59,899 nucleotides of DNA from Brachyspira alvinipulli ATCC 51933 (GCF_000518245.1 NZ_KI912406.1:1-59899); one strand, 5' to 3'; positions 8,370 through 17,829 are shown, counted from the first letter of the stretch. The notes: generated by a model from the sequence alone, not told the origin. Made by a program: numbers and translations.

Positions 8370-8790
8370 ATAAAACCGAATATAATAGAAAATATATTTG
8401 AATAAAAAATTTTACTGATTGAAATAATTGTAAGCTGTAAGTTTTCATTTGATTTATTTTTACAGTTTCATTTAATATTTCTATGGATTTATTATAATAT
8501 CTCATAAAATAATATGTTATACCTAAAATGTTTGTAGAATTTTCTATATAAATAATAATTTGATATATTTCCATAAATTCATTTCTTTTTTATATTTTCA
8601 AAATAAGGAATATGAAGTTCTATTTAAAAAGCTCTTTTATCAGATATTTTATATTTAAGTTTTAATTGATTTAATATTTTTCTATTATCATCATTGATTT
8701 TTCGTTTATATTAGCATCTTTACAAAAATTAAGATATTATATCTCTTTATCAGTTAAGAAAATTATAATTATTTTTATCATAATTCATAT
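8370..8790 (-). pseudogene. Possible decayed TPR-like gene remnant
   Basis: The stretch between pncB and hslV (about 595 bases) has no intact gene. On the minus strand several adjacent pieces look coding but are split by stops and frame changes. One piece contains LGITYYFMRYYNKSIEIL, which fits a tetratricopeptide repeat, and another reads NDDNRKILNQLKLKYKISDK. The pieces lie in the same order, as expected of one degraded gene. The open 72-codon stretch at 8356-8574 is part of it and ends in a hydrophobic run. Low complexity and high AT make chance similarity possible. Confidence 0.35.
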
Positions 8791-8906
8791 TGTTATTTCT
8801 AAATAAAACATATAATTGGATTATAATAAATTAAAAATTTATTTGCAATAGAAATCAATATATAATACAATATAAGATAATATATTAATTGAGAGGAATA
8901 ACGAAT

Positions 8907-9437
8907 ATGTTTAAAGGCACTACAATTTGTGCTGTAAGCAGAAATGGAGTTACAGCTATAGCAGGTGATGGACAGGTTACGTTAGGAGAAACTGTAATGA
9001 AGCCAAATGCGGTTAAACTTAGAAAATTGTATGGTGGTAAAGTTGTGTCTGGCTTTGCGGGTTCTACTGCTGATGCTTTTACATTATTTGAGAAATTTGA
9101 AAAAAGACTACAAGAGTTTTCTGGAGATTTAACTAGAGCTGCTGTTGAGCTTGCACGCGAATGGAGAACTGATAAGATGCTTAGAAATTTACAAGCTCTT
9201 ATTATAGTAGCAAGTAAAGATAAAATGCTTTTACTTTCCGGAAACGGCGATGTTATAGAAAGTGAGAATAACATATTAGCTATAGGAAGTGGGGGGCAGT
9301 ATGCTAAAGCAGCAGCTATTGCTTTAACTGAGAATACAGATTTGTCAGCTCCAGATATAGCAAGAAAATCACTTGAAATAGCTTCTAAAATATGTATATA
9401 TACTAATAGTAATATTTCTTTGGAGGTACTTGAATAA
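8907..9437 (+). CDS. hslV: ATP-dependent protease peptidase subunit HslV
   Basis: HslV is the proteasome-like threonine peptidase of the HslUV complex. Starting at the ATG at 8907, which follows GAGAGGA with good spacing, gives 176 residues. An upstream TTG (8889) would place the start before the ribosome-binding site and is rejected. The N-terminus reads [10 protein letters not shown]; processing before the first Thr would expose the nucleophile. Further family motifs are [15 protein letters not shown] and [16 protein letters not shown]. The hslU gene follows after 2 bases, so the two are co-translated. Confidence 0.95.
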   Translation: MFKGTTICAVSRNGVTAIAGDGQVTLGETVMKPNAVKLRKLYGGKVVSGFAGSTADAFTLFEKFEKRLQEFSGDLTRAAVELAREWRTDKMLRNLQALIIVASKDKMLLLSGNGDVIESENNILAIGSGGQYAKAAAIALTENTDLSAPDIARKSLEIASKICIYTNSNISLEVLE

Positions 9438-9439
9438 AT

Positions 9440-10801
9440 ATGTCATTTGATGCGAAATTAGAGAGTGAACTTACACCTAGAAAAATAGTAGAAGCTTTAG
9501 ATCAGTATATAATAGGTCAAACAGAGGCTAAGCGTTCTGTTGCTATAGCTTTAAGAAATAGATACAGAAGACGTCATTTACCGGAGGATTTAAAAGATGA
9601 AGTTGCTCCGAAAAATATTATACTTATAGGACCTACTGGGGTTGGTAAAACTGAAATAGCGAGAAGACTTGCTAAATTGGTAAATGCTCCTTTTATTAAA
9701 GTTGAGGCTACTAAATATACAGAGGTTGGTTATGTCGGCAGAGATGTTGAGAGTATGGTTAGAGATTTAGTTAATGTTGCCATATTTGATTTAAAAACTG
9801 CTATGATGAAAGAAGTAGAGAAAGAGGCTACAGATATAGCTTTGGATAAATTAGCAAAATTGTTACTTCCATCTGTAAAAAAAGAAGATTCAGAAAATTT
9901 ATCTGAAGAGGAAATGGAAAAAAAGAAAAATGCCAAGGAGCAGATAAAAAAACGTATAGCTAATGGTGATTTTGATGAAAGTTATGTTGAGATAAAAATA
10001 ACAGGCGGTCAAAATAGAATGTTTGGTATAATACCAGGCATGGGATTTGAAGAAAGTGATATGATTCAATCTATGGTTGGCAGTATTATGCCTCCAAATA
10101 AGAAGCATAAGCGCCTTAGAGTAAAAGAGGCTAAAAAATATCTTATTAATGAGGCTTCTGAATCTTTAATAGATATGGAAAAAATCACATCAGATGCTTT
10201 AAGTCTTACTGAAAATATGGGTATAATATTCCTTGATGAAATAGATAAAATTGCAAGCGGAAATAAAACTGACAGTGCTGATGTTGCTCGTCATGGAGTA
10301 CAAAGAGATTTACTTCCTATAGTGGAAGGAACTACTGTTAATACTAGATATGGCCCTATAAAAACAGATCATATATTATTTATTGCTGCGGGTGCTTTTC
10401 ATATTAATAAACCTTCTGATTTGATACCAGAACTTCAAGGAAGATTTCCTATAAGGGTTGAGCTTAAGGCTTTATCTAAGGATGATTTTAAGGATATACT
10501 TGTTAATCCTAAAAATGCTATAACTAAGCAGTATCAGGAACTTCTTAAAACAGAAGGAGTAACTATAGAATTTGAAGACGCTGCTTTAGAGGCTATAGCT
10601 GATATGGCTTATAATATTAATACTAATGTTGAGAATATAGGAGCTAGAAGACTTTATACTATAATGGAAAAAGTCTTTGAAGAAATTTCTTTTAGTGCGG
10701 ATGAACATAAGGGTGAATTTATTAAAATAAATGCCGATAATATAAAAGATGCTATGAAAGATATTGAGGATAACAGGGATATTAGCAGATATATATTATA
10801 A
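9440..10801 (+). CDS. hslU: HslU ATPase subunit of the HslUV protease
   Basis: HslU is the AAA+ unfoldase that feeds substrates to HslV. The 453-residue protein starts with LTPRKIVEALDQYIIGQ, followed by Walker A GPTGVGKT at about residues 61-68, the pore-loop region KVEATKYTEVGYVGRDV, the inserted I domain (about 110-245), Walker B IIFLDEIDKI, and a C-terminus ending in ISRYIL, the tail that docks into HslV. The ribosome-binding site GGAGG lies within the end of hslV. Nothing is unusual apart from a Lys/Glu-rich I domain. Confidence 0.96.
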   Translation: MSFDAKLESELTPRKIVEALDQYIIGQTEAKRSVAIALRNRYRRRHLPEDLKDEVAPKNIILIGPTGVGKTEIARRLAKLVNAPFIKVEATKYTEVGYVGRDVESMVRDLVNVAIFDLKTAMMKEVEKEATDIALDKLAKLLLPSVKKEDSENLSEEEMEKKKNAKEQIKKRIANGDFDESYVEIKITGGQNRMFGIIPGMGFEESDMIQSMVGSIMPPNKKHKRLRVKEAKKYLINEASESLIDMEKITSDALSLTENMGIIFLDEIDKIASGNKTDSADVARHGVQRDLLPIVEGTTVNTRYGPIKTDHILFIAAGAFHINKPSDLIPELQGRFPIRVELKALSKDDFKDILVNPKNAITKQYQELLKTEGVTIEFEDAALEAIADMAYNINTNVENIGARRLYTIMEKVFEEISFSADEHKGEFIKINADNIKDAMKDIEDNRDISRYIL

Positions 10802-10883
10802 TAGTGTTTTTTTATATAAGTAGACTTTTTGTAAATTTTTTATAAAATTTAAATTGTAAATAAAAAATTTAAAGGGGACTGAG

Positions 10884-11348
10884 ATGGATAATAATAACAA
10901 TAATAATGAGCAACAAGAATCATCGGTTTTTATTAAATGGGTGCCTCTGTATGAAACTAGACATAAACTTATAGATAGTCAGCATAAAGAATTAGTAAAT
11001 ATTGTTAATGAACTTTACACTGCAACAGTAGATAACAATGCAAATGCTAATGAAGCATTTATAAAAGCTATTAAAAAGTGTATAGATTATACTCAATATC
11101 ATTTTAAAACAGAAGAAAAAATAATGGATCTTATTAATTATTCTGATGCTGAGAATCATAAGGCTATGCATAAAAGTTTCTATTTGGAGATAGTTGACCA
11201 TATTAGGAAATATGAAGAAGGTCAGCCTTTTGTTGCCAATAAATTCATTAAATTTTTAAAAGATTGGCTTTTGGAACATATAGGATTCCAAGATAAAAAA
11301 TTTGTAAATGAAATTAAAGAAGCTTTAAAGAAAAAAGAAGGTCATTAA
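10884..11348 (+). CDS. Bacteriohaemerythrin
   Basis: This 154-residue four-helix protein binds a non-haem di-iron centre and O2. All seven expected iron ligands can be placed: H34 (DSQHKEL), H73 and E77 (QYHFKTEE), H92 and H96 (NHKAMH), and H132 and D137 (EHIGFQD). The N-terminus is an Asn/Gln-rich extension of about 12 residues. An AAGGGGA ribosome-binding site precedes the ATG. In an anaerobic, microaerophile-tolerant spirochaete it may sense or buffer oxygen, which would fit the sod-rubrerythrin pair later in the window. It stands alone rather than fused to a chemoreceptor. Confidence 0.93.
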   Translation: MDNNNNNNEQQESSVFIKWVPLYETRHKLIDSQHKELVNIVNELYTATVDNNANANEAFIKAIKKCIDYTQYHFKTEEKIMDLINYSDAENHKAMHKSFYLEIVDHIRKYEEGQPFVANKFIKFLKDWLLEHIGFQDKKFVNEIKEALKKKEGH

Positions 11349-11432
11349 TTTATTTTACTTGTATTTTATAAACTATATAAAGTCTATACTTTTTAAAATA
11401 GTAATCTATAAAATGTTTTAGGAAATTTAGTT

Positions 11433-13700
11433 GTGTCTAGGAATAATTCGTATACTGTTGGTGTAATTATATTAAGTATTGTTAGTGCTGTACTTCTATC
11501 TTTGTCTTTTCCGCCCCTTAATTTATTTCCCGTATCATTTATAGCACTTGTCCCTTTAAATATTATAATTTATAAGTCTGATAAACTTAGATATTATATA
11601 ATATCAGCATCTATATTTGTAGTTGTATTTTTTGGTTATCTCCTGTTATGGGTAACTTCTTTTATGTTAAAAGAGACAGAAGCAATAGTTTCTTTTTTAA
11701 CCTTATTTACTATACTTTTTTTAATTACTTTTCTTTTTTATTTTCCAGCAATGTTATTAAGCAGTTTTATTTCTAAAAGAATGCCTAAATTTAGATTTTT
11801 AGCTGTAGCTGCAACTTTTACATTTATGGAATATATGAGAAATGTAGGGTATTTAGGTTTTCCATGGGGTATTATAGGATATTCTCAATGGAATTTTTCT
11901 TTGTTTATACAATCTGCTGATATATTTGGGGTATTGGGAATTAGCTTTTTTATATATTTAAGTAATGCTTTAATAGCACATTATTTAGTAATGTATGTTG
12001 AGAAGCCTAAATATAAAAGACCTTATATTCCAGCTTTAATTTTTATTGGTTCATTTTTACTTATCATAATTTATGGAGCTATAAGAATTAATGTAGAAGA
12101 GTCTAAAAGAACTTTACAGCCTAAAACTAAGATGGCATTAATACAAAAATCTTTTGACCCTAATATTTATTGGAACAGTATATATACAGGAGAACCTTAT
12201 AGAAAAGGCTCTAAAGGAATACAAGGTTTTGCAGAAAAATTCTTATTAAAACCTGAGAAATTTAAAAGTGAAGAGAAACCAGATGGAGTAACACAAAATG
12301 GTACTATATCTGTTAAAAGAATAGCAGAACTTGCAAGAGATGCCTCTCTTTCAAAACCTTCATTAATAGTATATCCTGAATCTGTTACATTGGATTCTTA
12401 TGGTTTTTATATATCAGAGTACAAAGAAATTTTTGACTATGGTTTGGCATCAAATTCTATGTATCCTGGTGTATTCAATACATATATACTTTATGATATG
12501 ATCAGATATACTCAAACTTACCATTTACTTGGAACAACTATTATTAAAGAAGATACTAATGAGGATGCTTATAATCCATATAAATATTATAATGGCATGG
12601 AATTTATTAATGATAGAGGAAATGTTATTGGAGAATATTCAAAAATAAAATTAGTTCCAGGCGGGGAATCATATCCTTTTCAAGATAATGAATTTCTGCT
12701 TAATACCTTCCCATTTAAAAATATTATTAATTTTATGTATTCTCAATTTGATAAAGCAGGTGCAAATAGATGGGATAGAGGAAGAAGTTTAACAGTATTT
12801 AATCATCCTAATGGTTATACTTTCTCAGGCGTTATATGTTTTGAGAGTGCTTTTGGAAATTTTGTAAGGAAATTTGTTTATGATGGGGCTCAGACTTTAG
12901 CTGTTATTACAGAAGATGCTTGGTCTTATAGTGATGAATCCTTACTTCAGCATTTTTATATGTCAATATTTAGAGCTATAGAAAATAGAAGAGATATTGT
13001 ACATAATGGAAATTCAGGGGTGACAGGTCATATATCAAGTACAGGAAAAATAATTTCTACTCTTCCTTTTTGGAAACCTGATTATATGATAGCCAATGTA
13101 GCTTTAAATAGTGATATAACAATATATACAAGATTTGGTGAATGGTTTGTATATCTTTGTTTTATATGTATATGTGTTTTATTATTCTTTGCTACTACTA
13201 AAAGTATATCAGAATTAAAAGAAATTATTAAACAGCGTTTATTTAATAAAGAAGCTAAAGAAGAAAAACAGGAGGCTGTTGTTATAATACCTTCTGGAAA
13301 AAAAGTTGATGATTATATCAATAGCGATACTTTTGATGAATTACCTAGTTTAGATGACATAGAAGATTCTGTATCAAAAGATAAAATTGATAATAAAAAA
13401 GTTATAGAAGATAAAGAAGCACCTAGTAAAGAAAAAGTTATAGCAAAAAAAGAGATTCTTAAAAAAGATAATGCAGAAAATGATAAAAAGATAATAGATG
13501 TATTTTCTGAAAGTAGTTTAAATGTTGATTATAGTAAAGAGATTTCTGATATAATTGAAGATTCTAATAAGGATTATAATATATTTGATGATAGTAAATT
13601 TACATCTGATATTTATTCTACTTTGAGTACTATTATAGAAGAAAATGAAGAAAATATTAGTAAAAATAATACTAAAAAAAATAATAGTACTAAAAAATAA
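11433..13700 (+). CDS. lnt: Apolipoprotein N-acyltransferase with long acidic C-terminal tail
   Basis: Lnt adds the third acyl chain to the N-terminal Cys of lipoproteins at the inner membrane. It starts at a GTG after AGGAAA. The first ~220 residues hold several membrane segments, including the family stretch LGFPWGIIGYSQW. The nitrilase-like periplasmic domain follows with the catalytic triad: Glu in VYPESV, Lys in SKIKLVPGGE, and Cys in GVICFESAFG. A last membrane segment lies at about 570-592. The total of 755 residues is far longer than usual (~500-550) because of a hydrophilic Asp/Glu/Lys-rich tail of roughly 160 residues after the last membrane segment, which should be cytoplasmic. The tail has no recognised domain. 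Confidence 0.88.
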   Translation: MSRNNSYTVGVIILSIVSAVLLSLSFPPLNLFPVSFIALVPLNIIIYKSDKLRYYIISASIFVVVFFGYLLLWVTSFMLKETEAIVSFLTLFTILFLITFLFYFPAMLLSSFISKRMPKFRFLAVAATFTFMEYMRNVGYLGFPWGIIGYSQWNFSLFIQSADIFGVLGISFFIYLSNALIAHYLVMYVEKPKYKRPYIPALIFIGSFLLIIIYGAIRINVEESKRTLQPKTKMALIQKSFDPNIYWNSIYTGEPYRKGSKGIQGFAEKFLLKPEKFKSEEKPDGVTQNGTISVKRIAELARDASLSKPSLIVYPESVTLDSYGFYISEYKEIFDYGLASNSMYPGVFNTYILYDMIRYTQTYHLLGTTIIKEDTNEDAYNPYKYYNGMEFINDRGNVIGEYSKIKLVPGGESYPFQDNEFLLNTFPFKNIINFMYSQFDKAGANRWDRGRSLTVFNHPNGYTFSGVICFESAFGNFVRKFVYDGAQTLAVITEDAWSYSDESLLQHFYMSIFRAIENRRDIVHNGNSGVTGHISSTGKIISTLPFWKPDYMIANVALNSDITIYTRFGEWFVYLCFICICVLLFFATTKSISELKEIIKQRLFNKEAKEEKQEAVVIIPSGKKVDDYINSDTFDELPSLDDIEDSVSKDKIDNKKVIEDKEAPSKEKVIAKKEILKKDNAENDKKIIDVFSESSLNVDYSKEISDIIEDSNKDYNIFDDSKFTSDIYSTLSTIIEENEENISKNNTKKNNSTKK

Positions 13701-13715
13701 TAATAAAGGGTGTTT

Positions 13716-14888
13716 ATGTTGAGTTCCATTAAGGTACTTATAGCTGAAGATTCTAAAGTAACTGCAGAAATGCTTAATAATATTTTATCAAGTCATTATA
13801 GAATAGATGTTGTTGGTACAGTTAATAATGGTATAGATGCGTATAGAAATATAATTTCCACTAAGCCTGATTTTCTTGTTATGGAAATAGATTTGCCTTT
13901 AATGGGTGGAATAGAACTTTTAAAATTATTAAAAAAAGAAAATATATCAATAAATATTTTAGTGATGACTTCTTTTAGTAAGAATAATGATTTGTCATCT
14001 AGAGCTTTAGATTTGGGGGCTTTAGATATAATTTATAAGCCTAAAAATATATCAGATGATTTTTTTAAAGAATCTGTATTAAATAGGATTATTGAGATAA
14101 GTAAAAGTAAATTAACTAATTTAGAATTTGATTTTGAAGTAAATTCTAATATTGAAATACCTTCAAATAATTCAAAAGAAATTATATATGCTTCTAAAGA
14201 TCCGAATATTGCAAAATTTGATGACAATGTTAGAATACTGCCTTTTGATCAAAAAGGCGTAGCAACAGCCATATCTAAAGTATCAAAATTAGGATTTGAA
14301 CCTCCTAAATTGGTAGCTATAGGCATATCAACAGGAGGTCCTAGAGCTCTTAGGATAATGCTGCCTAGTTTGCCTAAAGATTTTCCTATTCCAATACTTA
14401 TATCCCAACATATACCTAAAGATTTTTCATCATCTCTTATATCTAGTTTGAAGGATATATCTAAAATAGAAATAAAGGAAGCTGTTTCTGATGAAGAGAT
14501 ACAGCCTTCTATAGTTTATATATCACCAGGTGATAAAAATATGGGTATATATTCTGATTCATCTGGAAAAATTAAAATAAGATTGTATACTGATTATGAA
14601 AATAAATTTATTTATACACCATCTGTAGATTATTTATTTGACACTATTAATGATACTTTAGTTAATAAATCTATAGCCATAGTTATGACAGGAATGGGCA
14701 ATGATGGAACTCAAGGAATGATAAAATTATATAATAATAAAAATTTGTCTATAGCGCAGAGTAAAGAAACATGCACGGTTTATGGTATGCCTAGAAGTGT
14801 TATAGAGAATCAAGCGGTTCATTTAGTGCTTTCTCTTTATGATATAGCTGAATTTTTAGTACAATATGTGAGGTCTAAAAATATATGA
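13716..14888 (+). CDS. cheB: CheB-type chemotaxis methylesterase with Glu at the phosphoacceptor site
   Basis: CheB demethylates chemoreceptor glutamates. The ATG at 13716 follows AAAGGG; the upstream GTG (13710) is less likely. The 390-residue protein has a receiver domain (about 1-120) and a methylesterase domain (about 195-385). The esterase triad is present: Ser in GISTGGP, His in SQHIP, and Asp in TGMGNDG. In the receiver, the acidic pair E11-D12, the switch Thr (MTSFS) and the Lys (YKP) are kept, but the residue aligned with the phosphorylated Asp is E57 (codon GAA, in VMEIDLPLMGG). Glu at this place often mimics phosphorylation, so the enzyme may be permanently active or regulated otherwise. 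It overlaps the following lipoprotein gene by 4 bases. Confidence 0.88.
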   Translation: MLSSIKVLIAEDSKVTAEMLNNILSSHYRIDVVGTVNNGIDAYRNIISTKPDFLVMEIDLPLMGGIELLKLLKKENISINILVMTSFSKNNDLSSRALDLGALDIIYKPKNISDDFFKESVLNRIIEISKSKLTNLEFDFEVNSNIEIPSNNSKEIIYASKDPNIAKFDDNVRILPFDQKGVATAISKVSKLGFEPPKLVAIGISTGGPRALRIMLPSLPKDFPIPILISQHIPKDFSSSLISSLKDISKIEIKEAVSDEEIQPSIVYISPGDKNMGIYSDSSGKIKIRLYTDYENKFIYTPSVDYLFDTINDTLVNKSIAIVMTGMGNDGTQGMIKLYNNKNLSIAQSKETCTVYGMPRSVIENQAVHLVLSLYDIAEFLVQYVRSKNI

Positions 14889-15370
14889 AAAAAATACTTT
14901 TTTTAATGATGATATTATTTTTTATTTCTTGTGAGAAAGAATATAAGACTGATGGAGAATATAGTGCTTATGAATATGAAGCATATATTTCCAAATTAAT
15001 TGCTAATAAAGATACTTTGGAGTTTACTTCAAATTTTATTCTTAGTTTGGATGAAAATATTGCTAATAATTTAAATGAAATGAATTTAATATATGAACTT
15101 ACTCCTGGTAATATTATAGAATCTATAAAAAATAGAGGGGCTTTATATCAAAGAATTTTTTCTGATAATGATGATTCTCTTTGTAATTATTTGCCTAAAG
15201 ACGGTGGATATTATGATGTTAATGTAACTTATAGGAAGTATAAGGGTATCATTGTGGCTCAAATTGAGTATCCATCTTTTAATAAGATATCTGAGAATTC
15301 TATAGAGTTAGTTGCCATTTATTTAAATAATAAGTGGAATCTCATTACTATTAATTTTTTGAATATTTAA
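14885..15370 (+). CDS. Hypothetical lipoprotein
   Basis: I do not recognise the family. The 161-residue protein has a lipoprotein signal: MKK, a hydrophobic stretch, then the lipobox FISC with Cys at residue 16. The mature part is mixed alpha/beta by appearance, with patterns such as YYDVNVTYRKYKGIIVAQIEYPS and a final NNKWNLITINF that resemble the DUF-type small cystatin or NTF2-like exported folds. It overlaps the cheB stop by 4 bases (ATGA), so it is translationally coupled, and a second lipoprotein gene of similar layout follows after 20 bases. The shared ending (K-W-x-I/L-x-x-I) suggests these two are diverged relatives. Confidence 0.75.
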   Translation: MKKILFLMMILFFISCEKEYKTDGEYSAYEYEAYISKLIANKDTLEFTSNFILSLDENIANNLNEMNLIYELTPGNIIESIKNRGALYQRIFSDNDDSLCNYLPKDGGYYDVNVTYRKYKGIIVAQIEYPSFNKISENSIELVAIYLNNKWNLITINFLNI

Positions 15371-15390
15371 TTTTTTAGAGGAATTTTTAA

Positions 15391-15804
15391 ATGAAAAGAT
15401 TATTTGCGGCATTTATTATTATATTAATGTTTTTAGTATCATGTTTGGAAGATGCTGATACTTTAAGAAAAAAATCATTATTTGGATTTTATGATGATAT
15501 GAAGCTTCAATTGCTTGATGATAATATTGATTGGATAAAAGATAATTCTGATATTGAAAATATAGATTCTATTAAGGATATATTGATAAATAATAAAGAT
15601 TCTATAAAAAATCTTATATCATCTTCAAATGCAGAATATTCTGTTACTATAAATTATACTATAGGAGATAATACAAATCCTCATAGAGGATATTATATAA
15701 TTAGGAATACAGAGTTTTCTCCTACTTATTATTATATTAGATTAGTTAATAAATCAACAAGTAAATGGAAGATTGAATCTATAGATAAATTACCTTTACA
15801 ATAA
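15391..15804 (+). CDS. Hypothetical lipoprotein, possible relative of the preceding one
   Basis: The 137-residue protein has a clear lipoprotein signal with the lipobox LVSC (Cys at residue 18). The mature part begins with a helical stretch (residues 20-75) and ends with strands: YSVTINYTIGDN, YYIIRNTEF and SKWKIESIDKLP. The layout and the terminal K-W pattern resemble the 161-residue lipoprotein just upstream. A GAGGAA ribosome-binding site precedes the ATG. No function can be assigned. Confidence 0.75.
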   Translation: MKRLFAAFIIILMFLVSCLEDADTLRKKSLFGFYDDMKLQLLDDNIDWIKDNSDIENIDSIKDILINNKDSIKNLISSSNAEYSVTINYTIGDNTNPHRGYYIIRNTEFSPTYYYIRLVNKSTSKWKIESIDKLPLQ

Positions 15805-15894
15805 TATTTTGTTATTATTAAAAATGTTTCTATTGCATTAATTTTTTTAAAGTGTAGTATTATTTAATATAAATATTTACTTTAAGGAAAACTT

Positions 15895-16749
15895 ATGCCT
15901 ACAATAAAATCTCCTTGTAAAATTAATCTTTCTCTTGATATAACTTCTAAAAGAGATGACGGATACCATTTAATAGAATCACTTTTTCACACAGTTAATT
16001 TATATGATATTATAAATATTGAAAAGTCAAACGAATATAATATAACAACAAGCGGACAATTTGCATTGAAGGATGAAACAGAAGAGAATATTGTAACAAA
16101 AATATTTAATTATTTCAAAAACAATATTGGACTTAATGATAATTATTCTATACATATAGAAAAAAATATTCCTACCGGAGCTGGACTTGGAGGCGGTTCA
16201 TCTGATGCAGCAAGTATTATAAAATTTTTTTTAAGCGAATTAGATATAGAAATAAATAATAGTTTAATAGAATCTTTTTCTAAATTCGGTGCCGATATTC
16301 CTTTTTTTATAAGAGGAGGATGTGCTTGGGTTTCTGGAATAGGGGAGAAAATAAAAAATTATGATTTTACTTTACCTTATAATATAATATTGTTGTATCC
16401 TAATATTCATGTTTCTACAAAGCTGGCATACTCAAAATTCAATAAATATGATTTCAGCAAATCAGATATTTTTGCTATAAAAAATATGCTTGATAATAAA
16501 GATTATGATTTTGAAAGTATAGTTTCCAATACATATAATATATTTGAGAAAAATGTTTTTAATATAGAGAAAAAAATAGAAGAAATAAAAATTGAAATGG
16601 AAAATATAATCAAGCGAAAAGTATCTATGAGCGGTTCTGGGTCTTCTCTTTTTGCTTTGTATAAAAATAATGATGAAAAAATAGAAGATGATTTTAATAG
16701 ATTAAGGTCTGTTTTTAATGAAAATATTTATAAATTAAATTTAATATAG
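15895..16749 (+). CDS. ispE: 4-diphosphocytidyl-2-C-methyl-D-erythritol kinase
   Basis: IspE phosphorylates CDP-methylerythritol in the non-mevalonate isoprenoid pathway. The 284-residue GHMP kinase shows the substrate motif SPCKINLSLDI at about residues 5-15, DGYHLIES near 22, the ATP-binding Gly/Ser loop PTGAGLGGGSSDAA at about 95-108, and the C-terminal SGSGSSLFALY. An AAGGAAA ribosome-binding site precedes the ATG. The length is normal. No other MEP-pathway gene is in the window. Confidence 0.94.
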   Translation: MPTIKSPCKINLSLDITSKRDDGYHLIESLFHTVNLYDIINIEKSNEYNITTSGQFALKDETEENIVTKIFNYFKNNIGLNDNYSIHIEKNIPTGAGLGGGSSDAASIIKFFLSELDIEINNSLIESFSKFGADIPFFIRGGCAWVSGIGEKIKNYDFTLPYNIILLYPNIHVSTKLAYSKFNKYDFSKSDIFAIKNMLDNKDYDFESIVSNTYNIFEKNVFNIEKKIEEIKIEMENIIKRKVSMSGSGSSLFALYKNNDEKIEDDFNRLRSVFNENIYKLNLI

Positions 16750-16812
16750 TATATCTATTTAATCTTTTTTATGATATAATCTAAAAAATATTTAAATAAA
16801 TAAAAAAATTGT

Positions 16813-17817
16813 ATGATAAAAAAAATAATAATAGCTATAATATTTATATATGCAGCTGTTTCTTATGCAGCTGTTTCTTATGCAGCTGTTTCTTCAAAAC
16901 ATTCATTATCTGTTTTAAACACAAGCAGTACAAGATCAAGAGGTATGATGGGGGCATCTTTCTTAATAGGAAATGATTCATCTGCTTTATTTTTAAATTC
17001 TGCTTCTTTGATGGGAGTTTTGAGAGATAGTATAAATTTAAATTATACTTTAACTCCTAATTTACAGAATGAGTATATATTCAATGCTTCTTATGCCCAT
17101 ATAGGTGCTTCTTATGCTGTAGGAGTTGGTTTTGCAGGAGAGGTAAATAAAATATATTCTTATGATAATTTAGGAATTAAAAAAAATGATATATATAATG
17201 GTTTGTATTTGATAAATATTGGAGCAGCTTATGCTATTAGCGACAGTTCTTTTATTGGTGGAAATATTAAGAGTGTTATAAATAATAGCGGAAAAGATAA
17301 TAATTTTGGAATGTTTTTAGATTTATCATATATGCAGTCTCTTTTTACTCCTAATTTTAAATTAGGTGTTGGTGTTAGAAATTTCGGATTTTATGATAAT
17401 GTATTCGGCAAAATAGATACAGATATAGTGGCTTCTTTAGCCTATAGTAAAAGCGATTCAAAATTTAATGTATCTGTACAGTATGCTATATCTGTTCCTT
17501 CTGTGAGCCATGAAATATCTGTAGGGCTTGAAGCTATGATTGTTGATTTTAATAAATTAGGATTATTCAAGAATAAGAATTCTGCATGGTATGATGATTT
17601 GCCTGAAAATATATTGGATGCTCCTAGTGCTATTCAGAAAAGATTATCAGCAAAACTTCCTAGCGGTATTTTAGCTAGAGTTGGAGTTGGAAATAAAGGT
17701 GCTTCTTTAGGTTTATCACTTTATTTGGATTTATTTAGACTTGATTATGCTATTGTTTTTGATAATTTTAGCAAAGATAATATATCACATGATTTTGGTT
17801 TAAGCTTCATGTTTTAA
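16813..17817 (+). CDS. PorV/UPF0164-like outer membrane beta-barrel protein
   Basis: The 334-residue protein has a signal peptide and a mature part made of alternating hydrophobic strands typical of an outer-membrane barrel (for example YAVGVGFAGEV, NIGAAYAISD and FKLGVGVRNFGFYD), ending in a terminal Phe (LSFMF). The start of the mature chain, SRGMMGASFLIGNDSSALFLNSASL, matches the conserved opening of the FadL-like PorV/UPF0164 group common in spirochaetes. The signal peptide contains three tandem copies of AAVSY-type units. Function is unknown; related proteins serve in transport or secretion. Confidence 0.7.
   Translation: MIKKIIIAIIFIYAAVSYAAVSYAAVSSKHSLSVLNTSSTRSRGMMGASFLIGNDSSALFLNSASLMGVLRDSINLNYTLTPNLQNEYIFNASYAHIGASYAVGVGFAGEVNKIYSYDNLGIKKNDIYNGLYLINIGAAYAISDSSFIGGNIKSVINNSGKDNNFGMFLDLSYMQSLFTPNFKLGVGVRNFGFYDNVFGKIDTDIVASLAYSKSDSKFNVSVQYAISVPSVSHEISVGLEAMIVDFNKLGLFKNKNSAWYDDLPENILDAPSAIQKRLSAKLPSGILARVGVGNKGASLGLSLYLDLFRLDYAIVFDNFSKDNISHDFGLSFMF
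16852..16896 (+). repeat. Tandem 15-base repeat inside a signal peptide
   Basis: Three units of GCAGCTGTTTCTTAT (the last differs at its end) encode AAVSY-AAVSY-AAVSS. The unit is a multiple of three, so copy changes would alter the signal-peptide length without shifting the frame. Confidence 0.9.
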
Positions 17818-17829
17818 AGATTGATTATT

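Noticed and set aside
8889-8906. TTG start for hslV giving an N-terminal extension
   Set aside because: The GAGAGGA ribosome-binding site lies inside this extension, and the ATG at 8907 leaves the short leader expected before the catalytic Thr.
8885-9274. Minus-strand open frame of 129 codons over hslV
   Set aside because: It lies opposite the start of hslV, whose motifs are unmistakable; its composition is that of a reverse-frame shadow.
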